A DNA stretch of 64,000 nucleotides from assembly GCA_002007465.1 (NCBI GenBank), contig LNAC01000774.1, positions 1 through 64,000 on the forward strand. The letters are read 5' to 3'. Position 1 is the stretch's first letter. Every line of letters starts with the position of its first letter. A program made the translations under genes and the position numbers. Below are positions 11,901-21,429 of this stretch, in pieces. The DNA is from Ailurus styani (taxonomy: Eukaryota > Chordata > Mammalia > Carnivora > Ailuridae). The notes beneath the pieces are model-generated. The model was not told where the DNA came from and ran no database searches. It saw nothing but the letters and a program-made list of their open reading frames with translations.

Positions 11901-12006
11901 TTGCAGTTGAACTGAATCATGCCGGAGACCTTCCACAATAGGTGAAAATCTGTCAATTTTTCTTTCTTCTCCAGCTGATGTTAAAGCTTCTAAAACCTCT
12001 TCAAGG
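11901..12006 (-). CDS. DIAPH3: DIAPH3 coding exon (DID), the most 3' exon in the window
   Basis: Exon of 106 nt: acceptor TTTCTGATAG, one base (C) completing Ile, then 35 codons, LEEVLEALTSAGEERKIDRF followed by SPIVEGLRHDSVQLQ, and donor GTAGGT in phase 0. The EEVLEALT-AGE-RF-PIVEGL pattern matches the family segment 'ERVLEAMTERAE...RFQPLLDGL' of mDia1 and the DIAPH3 sequence I remember. The next expected exon should open with V-ACMQLINAL (remainder of FH3). I looked for it down to base 1 and did not find it, so it presumably lies outside the window. The splice acceptor is purine-rich and weak. Confidence 0.92.
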
Positions 12007-12199
12007 CTATCAGAAATTTTGAAATTAATTAAATTGCAAATAGCAAGTAATCTAAATGCCTCAATACAACTGCTTGATCTACTGAACTTTAGAATCACTA
12101 CTCCTAAGCAAGCAGCAACATTTTAAAAGCTGAGTACATAGCATGTATCAAGTATGAGCTACATGTTTTTATTCATTTATTCCTAATAACCCTATAATG

Positions 12200-12465
12200 A
12201 GGGTTATTTATCAAACACTTATAAAATGCTTTCTACACATCAGGCACTATTTAAACCAGTTTACAAATATTAACTCTTTTTAATGTATATAGTTCTATGA
12301 AGTAGGTTTTATTATCCCTTATTAAAGATTAGGAAACAGAGGGGGGTGAGAAGAAGTTAAGCAATTTGTCTGAGGTCTCACATCTAAACGGAGCAAGGAC
12401 CTGAAATCAGACCGTCTGTGTGGTGAGCACGGTCTCGGTGTTCTTAATCACTACACTCTCCTACC
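12200..12465 (-). mobile_element. MIR, antisense
   Basis: Clear antisense MIR order: 'CAGGCACTATTTAAACCAGTTTACAAATATTAACTC', 'GAAGTAGGTTTTATTATCCC', 'GATTAGGAAACAGAGG', 'AAGCAATTTGTCTGAGGTCTCACATCT', 'GAAATCAGACCGTCTGTG', 'TGTTCTTAATCACTACACTCTCC'. Nearly full length. Confidence 0.8.
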
Positions 12466-12654
12466 TTTTGAGAATAAAGAAGTCTGGCAGCCAAAAGTAC
12501 ATAGTAGTAAAGATTTATAGTCCGAGAAATATACTTGTTACTCCTTTGAAGACGTGTGTTAACATGACCTAGCATACTGTAGAAACTCAGTTCGTAGACA
12601 CAGACATGTAGTCTGTAAACATTATCTTCATCATTTTGACAACCTATGATGAAG

Positions 12655-12890
12655 TCAAGAAAATACGGAAATAGAGGAAATGGAGGAAGTGGAGGAAGAA
12701 GAAGGTGAAAAAAAGGAGGAAAAAGAGAGGGTAAAGAAAGAGGAGAGAAAGCAGAGGGACAAGAGGGAAGGAAAGGAGAAAAGTGGTGAGGAAGGAGAGG
12801 GAAAAGAGAAGTGAGAAACAAGTGGGGAACGGGGGAGGAGGAGGAGAATGGAGGAGGAGGAGGAGAGGGAGAAAGGCAGAGACTGAGCAC
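12655..12890 (+). repeat. Polypurine (GA-rich) tract
   Basis: About 235 bp almost entirely A and G on the plus strand (GAGGAA, GGAGGAGGAGG and AAAGAGAGG units, few pyrimidines). It gives long low-complexity open frames on the minus strand (Ser/Pro/Leu/Phe-rich) which are not genes. Such asymmetry permits triplex (H-DNA) structure. Confidence 0.85.
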
Positions 12891-12954
12891 AAGGAGCATC
12901 CCGTGTGTCAGCAATAAGTAAACTCTTAGGGTTCTGCGATATAATTAATAGGGT

Positions 12955-13210
12955 CCTCTGAAAATGGGAAAGGGAACTTGCTGAAGCTGCGCCTGGCTTT
13001 GCTGCTGGGGCTGCCGCCGGGATGTCCTCGTCCACGGATGCGCACTGCGGCTACAGTGCGGACACCCACGGAGGGCGAGGCCTGTGGGGTGCCTGCAGAC
13101 TCTCCAGTGGGGCCACACTGGGCAGCCCGACGCTCCCCAGCCCTTCGCAGGCTCAGCACGAGGACAAGTGTCAATGTGGGCGGGAGGTTCCCCTTACGGG
13201 CCTCTGCCCA
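12955..13210. other. CpG-rich, GC-rich patch in the intron
   Basis: About 17 CpG in 250 bp, in contrast to the CpG-poor AT-rich surroundings. Three overlapping open frames of about 80-125 codons exist only because of the base composition, and none shows a family motif. It could be the GC-rich 5' part of a retrocopy, a small CpG island, or an intronic promoter. It lies directly beside the polypurine tract and an antisense L1 end. Confidence 0.5.
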
Positions 13211-13284
13211 GCCTTTATGAAAGGACTATTTCTCTTTGTTCTGTTAGTTGTTCCATTTTTTACTGTCTTAATCCTTTTCGTTTG

Positions 13285-13415
13285 GTTTTTGCTGCAAGTT
13301 TTCGTTTAAATTCTAGTTAATTAACATTAGCAATGATATTGGTTTCAGGAGTAGAATTTAGTGATTCATCACTTACATGAGACACCTTGCACTCATCACA
13401 AGTGCCTTTCAGTCT
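13285..13415 (-). mobile_element. Carnivore L1 3' end, antisense
   Basis: 'TTTAAATTCTAGTTAATTAACATTAG', 'ATATTGGTTTCAGGAGTAGAATTTAGTGATTCATCACTTACATGAGACACC' is the reverse complement of the 3' UTR of carnivore L1s. It ends near AAGTGCC, so it is severely 5'-truncated. Confidence 0.75.
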
Positions 13416-13419
13416 TTTT

Positions 13420-14010
13420 AAAAGGTATTTAAAATAATTTATAACTATCTTTTAATATGTATGTAATGGTCTTTTAGTTATAACCCTATCATATGTAGAT
13501 AATGTCTTTAAAGTTTAAAACTTCAGGATGTACTTTATGATCAAAGACTATGTGCCCTCAACCAGTAAAGTACTACTATTTCATAGAACACCTTTCAAAT
13601 CTGTGTTACAAATAGATTTTCAAATAGTATGATGTTTGCCTTTATAAGGGAAATACATGAGTTTGAATTAACTCTGTCTGAAAAACAAAAATACATAAGA
13701 AACAGAATTCATTTGTACATTTTTTTTAAGTCTTCATCGAAATTTTTTGTTTAGGGTTTGAATTCAGAACAGTTTAAAATAAATATGATGAGGAAATCAG
13801 TTTTTCATAGAAACACGTTAGCCTATAGCTGCTATACTGAGAAATCCATTATTACTCAAACATTTCTGTTCAACCGATTATGAATCTAAATCAGTTGCTT
13901 AAGTGGTATTCATTTATTAACAATAAATTCCAGTCTAAAATAGAATAACAAAAACATTAAGTAAATCAAATTATACTGTTGCATAATATTAGAGAAATGA
14001 GTTGAGAAGA
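13420..14010. other. Intron, nothing recognised
   Basis: AT-rich spacer between the L1 end and the exon at 14016. Confidence 0.45.
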
Positions 14011-14015
14011 CTTAC

Positions 14016-14152
14016 ATGCTTTCCTCTCCTACAATGCATACCGCAGACAGGAGTTTCACCACATCTGTCATCATATTTGGGTGCTCAGGATCGATGGCTT
14101 TGGCTAATAGAGAAAGACTCCTCTCTTCACTCATAATTCTTTCCAAGCCATA
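14016..14152 (-). CDS. DIAPH3: DIAPH3 coding exon (armadillo repeats of the DID)
   Basis: Exon of 137 nt: acceptor TGTTTATAG, then YGLERIMSEERSLSLLAKA, a DPEHPNMM turn, and VVKLLSAVCIVGEES plus AT, then donor GTAAGT. It is open throughout. The 'G-xx-xM-xEE-xxLLxxA-DPxxPNMM-DxxKLLSA-CI' pattern is shared by all diaphanous formins and forms central armadillo helices of the inhibitory domain. The sequence CIVGEESILEEV, created when the split ATC codon is joined to the exon at 12006, separates DIAPH3 from DIAPH1 (CILPQPEDMN). The acceptor has a weak, AT-rich pyrimidine tract, common in this AT-rich gene. Confidence 0.93.
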
Positions 14153-14159
14153 CTATAAA

Positions 14160-15480
14160 CATTTTGGAAATAAGAGACTAAATGTTAGCCATTTATTAGG
14201 AAAAAACAAAAAAACACCCTAGAGGAAACATCCTTATTAAAAAAGTGGATAGAATAATGTATTTTTACACTTAGTAAAAGCCAGAAAATATATAACATCC
14301 TAAAAAATGTTTAAAAGAATAAAAATTCATAAAATTATTCACATCAACAAGTAGGAGACTCAATTAAATATAAATAACTTCTCAAAGGTGACTTTATAAT
14401 GGTAAGACTGATAACTATTAATGAAGTAAGATAAGTAACCACCTGGAGAAAGGGAGAAGCGGTGAGGAAAACTGAGATATCCCAACAGAAACACACAAAA
14501 TGAGCAGTCCGTTTGTGAGTAAGACACTGAGAGCATGAGGAGCTCTCCTGGGAAGGAAGGTGGGTAAGGGATACGCTATCACAAGTAAACACAAAGAGCA
14601 ACTGTATCCCACGGCAACAGAATGAGAACCTCGGAGCAATGTCAAGTCCAAGCCAAAAGTAAAATTTTAATGAAATTAATCCAATATATCTAAAATATGA
14701 TTGTTTCAACATAATCAATATAAAACATTTGTTGATTTTTTTTTCCTTAAGTATTCAAAATCTAGTGTCTGTTTTCTATTTACACCACATCTACCTTCAG
14801 GCAAGTCACACTGCAGGTGCTCAATAGCCACATGTGGTAACCACGTAACAACAGGGCAGACTAGAGACTAACACTGAGTTCCTAAGATGGGCACAAGTTG
14901 AAAGATGATTTGGGCAGATACCATGTAGAAGCTGCCATGAGGAGCATAGGTATTCTAATCAGAATGATATTTTATCATCAGAAAGACAATGCAGTTGTAA
15001 ACACATTATATAAATGGGATGATGCTAGACAAGGATAAAGTTTGTTTGCTACTGCTAGGATGTCACATCCAATTAGAAGATAAGGAGTCATGTTAATGAC
15101 TTCGTGTTTTGATTTAAGGATGTATACATCTCTTAGGGCTCACTTACAATCTATGGAAGATAAGTATCAAATAACAGCGGATAAATAGAAGCAATAAAAC
15201 GATACAATTTATCTTCCATGCATCCCAGAGGATCCTTCTAAAGAGTGAGAAATTGGTTGATTAGAATTACTACTGAGCACAAAAAAGGACCTTAATCCCA
15301 ATTACAGACCTATGAACTATGGCTTAACTCAATATTAACACGAGATATAAGCATCAAAGTTAAATCTGTAACAAGCTTACACCCAAATGCTGTATGAAAT
15401 CTTATAATTTTCCTATCTCGCAGATACCAATTATATAAAGAAGCCGTTACACTGTGCCAAAATATCGCATTTGCTTTAAA
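14160..15480. other. Intron, mostly unassigned
   Basis: No exon. 'GGTGCTCAATAGCCACATGTGG' at about 14816-14838 resembles the core of MER5A-type hAT elements. Nothing else I can name. Confidence 0.4.
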
Positions 15481-16235
15481 CCACTATCTAAGGAACACAG
15501 GTAGGAAGGAAGCAGCACAGGCACGGGGGCCAAGGGCCCCAGGATATGCTTTCTAGAGACTTCTCCCTCTTATTGGTGATAGGGAAAAGTTTACAAATAG
15601 ACAGGGAAACCAGCCAGGAAATGATCACTTTTGTGATGCCCACGGCTATCTCACAACTGGAAACAAAAAAAGAGCAGGCAGGGGGCCAAGGACCACCACA
15701 TTCTTCAATAATCATTCCAGGGAATTGTCAGAAGCATAGAAAGTACCAATTAGATCCAATTCAAAGAGTCCATCAGTCAATGATTATTACCAAGTACCAA
15801 AGGATTGGCTCTGTCCTAAGAAACCAGAGGACTGAGTAAAGCATTCCCCGCTTCATTTTCCACCCACCCAGACATCCTTAACCAATGCCTGCACCTCTGG
15901 AATCAGAACCCTGTGGCTCCTCCAACCACTCAAGGCAAGGCACACCGATTTCCTCTAGGTGATACTCCTTACCTTCTCTGCAAAGCCCTTCAGCTCTAAA
16001 CTATTAACGTAGGGAGAGCAGAATATGAGCATCCTCAGATTTCACAGTTTTGACTAGCACCCCCTAACCCCCAAAAGCTCCAGCATCAGCAGTATTTTGA
16101 CTTTGCTAACATAAACACACATAGTGCTCATTTTAAGGCGGGACTGAGGCCAGCTTAGCACTACTGAGCACCCAGAACTACAGACAGAATTGCTGCCTAC
16201 TTGAATAAAATTACTCCTGTTCAGTTACTTAAAAA
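15480..16235 (+). other. Candidate retrocopy or LTR-like segment with AATAAA and A-tail
   Basis: A less AT-rich stretch with a 97-codon open frame (15546-15839), ending with AATAAA at about 16205 and, 24 bases on, an A-rich run (AAAAAAAACAAAGC). That layout fits a retroposed transcript or the R region of an LTR. The peptide (for example MITFVMPTAISQLE) matches nothing I know. I could not find a convincing target duplication. Confidence 0.3.
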
Positions 16236-16763
16236 AAACAAAGCAAAACCAAACAAAAATTGTTGGCTCTGAGAAAATCATCAACTTACCAGTGCTAGCA
16301 TCTAAAGTGAATTAAATGAAACCTATTATAAGGTTAGAGGCAGTGACAAATTTTGGAAGGTCTAAGGATGTCTCTCTACTGAATGTCAAGTGCCCACCTG
16401 GGTTTATATGAAAACTCATGTGTTCTAAACCGAAGACTAGAGCCAGGTTCCATGTGCATTCTACTTGAGATCTATTATTACCTAATAGATGCAATTTCAA
16501 GCCAATGCAAGAGTGTTAGGTGGGAGAAAGGGGAAGACCCTAAATCCCCGTGGAAGATGTTCAACAAGACATGAATATTGATGCTGAATAACTTCCTATG
16601 GTGAGTTAATCCCAGGACCAAAGAGAACACCAGTACTGGTAAGGGGGCTGGCTTCAGGAGCAAAGCACCTTTGCTGGGGGTGCACACCTTAAAGCAACAC
16701 ACAAAAAGTTAACCGACTAGAATGAAGCCCTTTTTCTAATTATCTTTTAATTCAAATATATTT

Positions 16764-16948
16764 ATTTTAAAGATTTTTATTTACTTATTTGACAGACAGA
16801 TCACAAGTAGGCAGAGAGGCAGGCAGAGAGAGGGGGAAGCAGGCTCTCTGCTCAGTGGAGAGCCTGATGCGGGGCTTGATCCCAGGACCCCGAGATCATG
16901 ACCTCAGCCGAAGGCAGAGCCTTAACCCACTGAACCACCCAGGCACCC
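16764..16948 (-). mobile_element. Can-SINE, antisense, perfect target duplication
   Basis: TTTTAAAGATTTTTATTTAC... ends GAACCACCCAGGCACCC. AATTCAAATATATTT is identical on both sides (16749-16763 and 16949-16963). Confidence 0.97.
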
Positions 16949-17067
16949 AATTCAAATATATTTGACTTCTCATCCTTTCGTTTCCCCCTAATATTCAAAG
17001 TCTTCTTCCATTCAGAAAATATCATTTAGTCCAGTTTATTATATGAAATTCACTTTCACGTGAAACC

Positions 17068-17175
17068 AAATTTATATATTATATATATATTATATGTAAT
17101 ATATAATTATATATTAACTAAATATATTAACTAAAATTTATACATATTAATAACTAAATATTATATTAATACCTA
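17068..17175. repeat. AT-rich simple repeat
   Basis: (TA)n-like stretch with repeated ATTAACTAAATAT motifs; low complexity. Confidence 0.75.
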
Positions 17176-17923
17176 ATAAGGTACCACTGTTCTCTTAAAA
17201 CCTCTATTTTTTCATCATTTGATGAACTCCTATAAATAATGCACAATGAGATAAATGAAAAATCATCAATTTTGGGGGGTCTTTATGAAAAATTATTGAA
17301 AAATTATTTTATATTATTAATTTTAGAATTCAGACATTACAATACTAATTCCAAGTATCAGCAACCTTTTATTCGTATTAATACAGGTGATAGCAATCAA
17401 TACAAATGACAATATATTCTAGCTCCACAGACACAAACTATAAGCAAAAGCAATCTATTTTAAGAGAACACACTACATCAATTAGAACCTAAATAAAGTT
17501 TACTTGCTCTCCAATTCAGTCTCAAACCGAGCAAGAATATATCCTCTATATAAACCACATCACCTCTTTAATTATGGTATTCTCAAATCCAGAGAATGAT
17601 CCACAAGATCATTCACGATATCTAGAATCTAATTATTACAGAACAATGGGTTCAAAATCTAGAATATATTTGAATACGTAACAACATAGAGCAGATTTCT
17701 ACATCAGAGAGTCTCCTTGAAAATCTTTTCTGATTAGAAAAGACAGATAAAAAAAATATTTCATTGGTTAAAAACAAAACTCGGCTCAAGAAAACACTAA
17801 AAAATAAATAAGACAAAAATAATCAGAAAATATAAGTTTTTGCTACACTTAGTTAAAAGAAATATGAATGTTAATAATTCAAGTACCAGTACTTAAGTGT
17901 GTAGTCCTCTAAAGGCTTATTTT

Positions 17924-18124
17924 TAAAATGTGAAAATATTAAAAATTAATCAGAAATATACAGACAGTTTTGCTCTAAAACACAAATCATCCTAACACCA
18001 TAGGTAAAATTCCTCTCCTGCTGTCNTAAAATGTGAAAATATTAAAAATTAATCAGAAATATACAGTTTTGCTCTAAAACACAAATCATCCTAACACCAT
18101 AGGTAAAATTCCTCTCCTGCTGTC
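17924..18124. other. Duplicated flanks around a single N (assembly join)
   Basis: 17924-18025 and 18027-18124 are the same sequence apart from a 4-bp difference (ACAGACAG versus ACAG), with one N at 18026 between them. This is an unmerged contig overlap rather than a biological repeat. Confidence 0.9.
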
Positions 18125-18855
18125 TAATGGCAACTAAAATACCTATCATTACTGCACCCATCATGAGGTAGATATGTTTAGATGTTGAAGCTAAAGACAT
18201 GGCATGGGATAGAGCTAATTTCCACAATTAACAATACAAATTCTATTAAAAAAGGAAACACTGTCAGACACATTTAACTTCAGTTAGGAGCTTCAAGTAT
18301 TTCTCTCTTCTAAAGTATCCTCTTGACATATGCAAGCTCTGTGGACCCGCCCTATTACCTTTGGTCTCAATATTATATTAAGCATCACTGCTCCATTTCT
18401 GGGATCTGTTTCCTATCAGTTCAATTAATTTCCTTGCAGATTTAAGTTCCTTGACTATAAATACTGTCTTTCCAACTTGATTCTTTTGTAGTATTACTGC
18501 AGAACACATTTGATTATCATGTATGATTTCAAAACTTACTCGTGCTAAACTTTGAGAAGGAAGGAAGGAAGAGAGGGGGGAACAAAAAAGAGTAGAAAGG
18601 GAAGATTAATGTGTACATGAGGATTTAAGCATCAGGAGAGAATCTACTCAATTCTCAAGTTTCTCCTGTTGAGAGATGGTTGATTTGATACAAAACTAGA
18701 AGTCAGTGCAATGCAATATCTTGTCCTCTATGTACTCAACAACTGATCAAAGCAGTACATCTCGAGTGCAAATTCTCTAATACACAACTCTATTTCATAA
18801 AATTTCTCTAAGAACTGGTGAAGAACAAATACAATATAATTACCTATGTACATAC

Positions 18856-18925
18856 CTGTGTATTCATCAAAGCCTTTAGACACTGTATGACTTTATGCTG
18901 ATTCTTCTTTACAATTTTTTCTTGT
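18856..18925 (-). CDS. DIAPH3: DIAPH3 coding exon (short DID exon)
   Basis: Exon of 70 nt between acceptor CCAATGCAG and donor GTATGT. The first base A completes an Ile codon begun in the previous exon; the rest is 23 codons, QEKIVKKNQHKVIQCLKALM then NTQ, ending in phase 0. The motif HKVIQCLKALMNTQ corresponds to the conserved formin segment (K/H)xxIRCLKAFMNN in DIAPH1, which leads into the next armadillo repeat. The basic KKNQHK stretch is typical of DIAPH3 as I recall it. It joins directly to YGLERIM at 14152. The short size and exact phase fit a constitutive exon. Confidence 0.92.
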
Positions 18926-19012
18926 CTGCATTGGCATAAAAAAATCAGTATTGGAATTAATTGGACACACAAATGTAGCTTAACTGAAAATAAAAATGAA
19001 AAATATACTTAC

Positions 19013-19087
19013 ATTTTGCCAATAATCAGTCTTTCCAAAATGTCCAGTAATAATCCAAGCCCCTCATGTCCAAAGCTTTCCACCCAA
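19013..19087 (-). CDS. DIAPH3: DIAPH3 coding exon (armadillo-like DID)
   Basis: Exon of 75 nt. Acceptor TTTATCAG is followed by T (completing Ser) and then WVESFGHEGLGLLLDILERL, ending ...GK plus AT of the next codon and a strong donor GTAAGT. The WV-FG-EGL-LLDIL pattern is the hallmark of the first armadillo helices of the diaphanous inhibitory domain (known for mDia1: NPVSWVQTFGAEGL). The open frame joins both neighbours exactly. The next exon lies only 87 nt away (18926-19012), very short compared with the other introns here. In the protein family this surface contacts the C-terminal DAD helix and holds the formin inactive until Rho-GTP binds. Confidence 0.93.
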
Positions 19088-19513
19088 CTGATAAACAGAA
19101 ATAAAAGGCAGTTACACGTGGTCAGTATTCTAGTTTGGAATATCACAATAGCGCTATATAGTCTTAAATATTTTACCCGTGTTATGTTCTAATCATAAAT
19201 CCAAGAATAACACCAAGTGCGAAATCAATCACAATTCATCATCTTACTTGTGAAAGAAGGAGTAGTGATGGGATAAACCAGCTTGTGAAAGCTGACTGTG
19301 CCCATCGCTTCCGTTCTCTATGTCCAGCAACATCGTGTTAGTAACTAAAATCTGCCATGTTGGAAGTACTACACCACAAATGCTGCCAATGAGAGCATCT
19401 CCCCCAACCCAGACAGCTGGCTGTTAAACATTTATCACCACACCACTGGATAAGCCTCACTTCAGAATTTTCCTAAGAGCAGAAAACAGGCAAGATTTAA
19501 AGAGGGGAGATTC

Positions 19514-19667
19514 AGGGACACCTGGGTGGGTCAGTCAGTGAAGTATCTGCCTTTGGCTCAGGTCATAATCCCAGGGTCCTGGGATTGAGTCCCATGTGGG
19601 GCTCCTTGCTCAGTGGGGAGTCTGCTTCTCCCTCTGCTTACCACTCATCCTGCTTATGTGCTCTGAC
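19514..19667 (+). mobile_element. Can-SINE
   Basis: GGGACACCTGGGTGGGTCAGTCAGTGAAGTATC head through CTCTGAC at the tail, where AATAAAATCC and A-runs follow. The tail is duplicated by the assembly join at 19731. Confidence 0.92.
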
Positions 19668-19796
19668 AAAAATAAAATCCTAAAAAAAAATTTTTAATTA
19701 AAAAAAAAAGAGGTTAAGACTCAGATCTACNTAAAAATAAAATCCTAAAAAAAAAATTTTTAATTAAAAAAAAAAGAGGTTAAGACTCAGATCTAC
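19668..19796. other. Duplicated flanks around a single N (assembly join)
   Basis: 19668-19730 and 19733-19796 are the same SINE tail plus unique flank (ending GACTCAGATCTAC), differing by one A, with an N at 19731. Second unmerged overlap. Confidence 0.9.
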
Positions 19797-20287
19797 ATTA
19801 AAATTGCTGAAAAAATTCAAGGTATCAAAAGTGAGGTCTTAGGAAAATTTCTCAAACCACTGACATGTGTTCTACAAATGTTAATTTCCCAAGTTTCAAA
19901 GTTCAATTGCTTTTTTTTTTTAAAGAACTTCATCATTATTTTTAAATGAATATATTCATCTTGATCAAGCCACCTCTTTTCATAAACCAACTGGTATAAT
20001 CACAGTTACTGTACTATAATTAGGACATGTCAACAGCTCACCTTGATTATAGAAAAACTACCTTAATATATATTAATACTTTTTCGGTAGTGATTTAGAA
20101 AGCCTTGAAAAATAGAGAATATATTCTGTCTCCAAAAAAGAGGGAGGAAGGAAAAGATAGGATATATAACTGTTTCTTTGTATATATGTTTCTATGTACA
20201 ATTTTATGTGTTACCCTTGAAAAAAAGAACCTTAAAAACTTCATCCAAGAATTAAAAGCAGTTCTTAAACATGAAGAACATGTTTAA

Positions 20288-20487
20288 GGGGGCACCTGGG
20301 TGGCTCAGTGGGTTAAAGCCTCAGCCTTCGGCTCAGGTCATGATCTCAGCGTCCTGGGATCGAGCCCCGCATCGGGCNNNNNNNNNNNNNNNNNNNNNNN
20401 NNNNNNNNNNNNNNNNNNNCCTCCCTGCCTACTTGGGATCTCGCTCTCTGTGTGTCAAATAATAAAATCTTAAAAAAAAAAAAAAAA
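20288..20487 (+). mobile_element. Can-SINE containing an assembly gap
   Basis: GGGGGCACCTGGGTGGCTCAGTGGGTTAAAGCC head, AATAATAAAATCTT and A-tail. Target duplication AAGAACATGTTTA before and AAGAACATGTCTA after. The middle (20378-20419) is N; by comparison with the other copies the missing part is about the same length as the gap. Confidence 0.95.
20378..20419. other. Assembly gap (42 N)
   Basis: Run of N inside a SINE, between ATCGGGC and CCTCCCTGCC. Confidence 0.99.
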
Positions 20488-20531
20488 AGAACATGTCTAA
20501 GTCACATACCTGTATATAATACCATTTTCTT

Positions 20532-20718
20532 TTTTTTTTTTAAGATTTTATTTATTTGACACAGATTGAGAGATCACAAGTAGGCAGAGAGACAAGGAGA
20601 GGAGGAAGCAGGCTCCCCGCTGAGCAGAGAGCCTGATGCGGGCCTCGATCCCAGGACGCTGAGATCATGACCTGAGCCGAAAGCAGAGGCTTTAACCCAC
20701 TGAGCCACCCAGGCGCCC
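20532..20718 (-). mobile_element. Can-SINE, antisense, perfect target duplication
   Basis: T-run, AAGATTTTATTTATTTGACAC... ends CCACCCAGGCGCCC. TATAATACCATTTTCTT occurs on both sides (20515-20531, 20719-20735). Only about 45 bp from the preceding sense SINE, so the pair is tail-to-tail. Confidence 0.97.
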
Positions 20719-20739
20719 TATAATACCATTTTCTTAAGA

Positions 20740-21210
20740 CACGATAGAACATTTCCCATGACAACAATAAAATCCAAACACATTTTTAATGAAAAAATAA
20801 AAATATTTTTAAAAAATTCTTCATTTGTACACTTGTGAATACAGCTTACTTATCTATAAATGTTCAGAATCTGATTCTCCCCACCACCTAACTAAATCAA
20901 GAATGTATTTAAGCAATAAACATACTGATTCTTTCCTATAAAGGAAAAACCTAGAGATCACTATTATAGTGAAGGTGAGAAAAACAACTTAAATAGAAGT
21001 CAGTGCTTTGAAACTGGGATGCTACTTCAAAAGTGATGAGTTTACTCTCCACTATCAGCAACACACAGGTTACCCGTAGGCATTTCAAATCTCACTTTCA
21101 TGTTTCATGGAAATACCTACAGCATCCGCTTAACTGTTTACTTTGTTGACATCCTTTTCCATATTTTTTCTTATTTCAAATGAAGCAGGAAGTTTGAAAT
21201 CAAACACATA
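20740..21210. other. Intron, nothing recognised
   Basis: AT-rich; no exon or nameable repeat. Confidence 0.45.
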
Positions 21211-21226
21211 GAGAGTAATTTGAGAG

Positions 21227-21413
21227 GGGCGCCTGGGTGGCTCAGTCAGTTAAGTATCCAGCTCTTGATTTCAGCTCAGATCATGATCTCTGGGTCGTGA
21301 GATTGAGCCCTGTGTCGGGCTCTACGTGGAGCCTGACTGAGATACTCTCTCCTTCTCCCTCTGAGTTCCCCTGCTCTCTCTCTCTAAACAGATAAATAAG
21401 ATTTTTTAAGAAG
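21227..21413 (+). mobile_element. Can-SINE of an older subtype
   Basis: GGGCGCCTGGGTGGCTCAGTCAGTTAAGTATCCAGCTCTTGATTTCAGC head (the 'CTCTTGATTTC' variant, unlike the mustelid type), tail AGATAAATAAGATTTTTTAAGAAG. Flanks share GTAATTTGAGAG. Confidence 0.95.
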
Positions 21414-21429
21414 GTAATTTGAGAGCATT

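Noticed and set aside
12444..13035. Minus-strand open frames of 156, 126 and 82 codons
   Set aside because: They run over a polypurine tract and give Ser/Pro/Leu/Phe low-complexity peptides in several frames at once. Composition, not coding.
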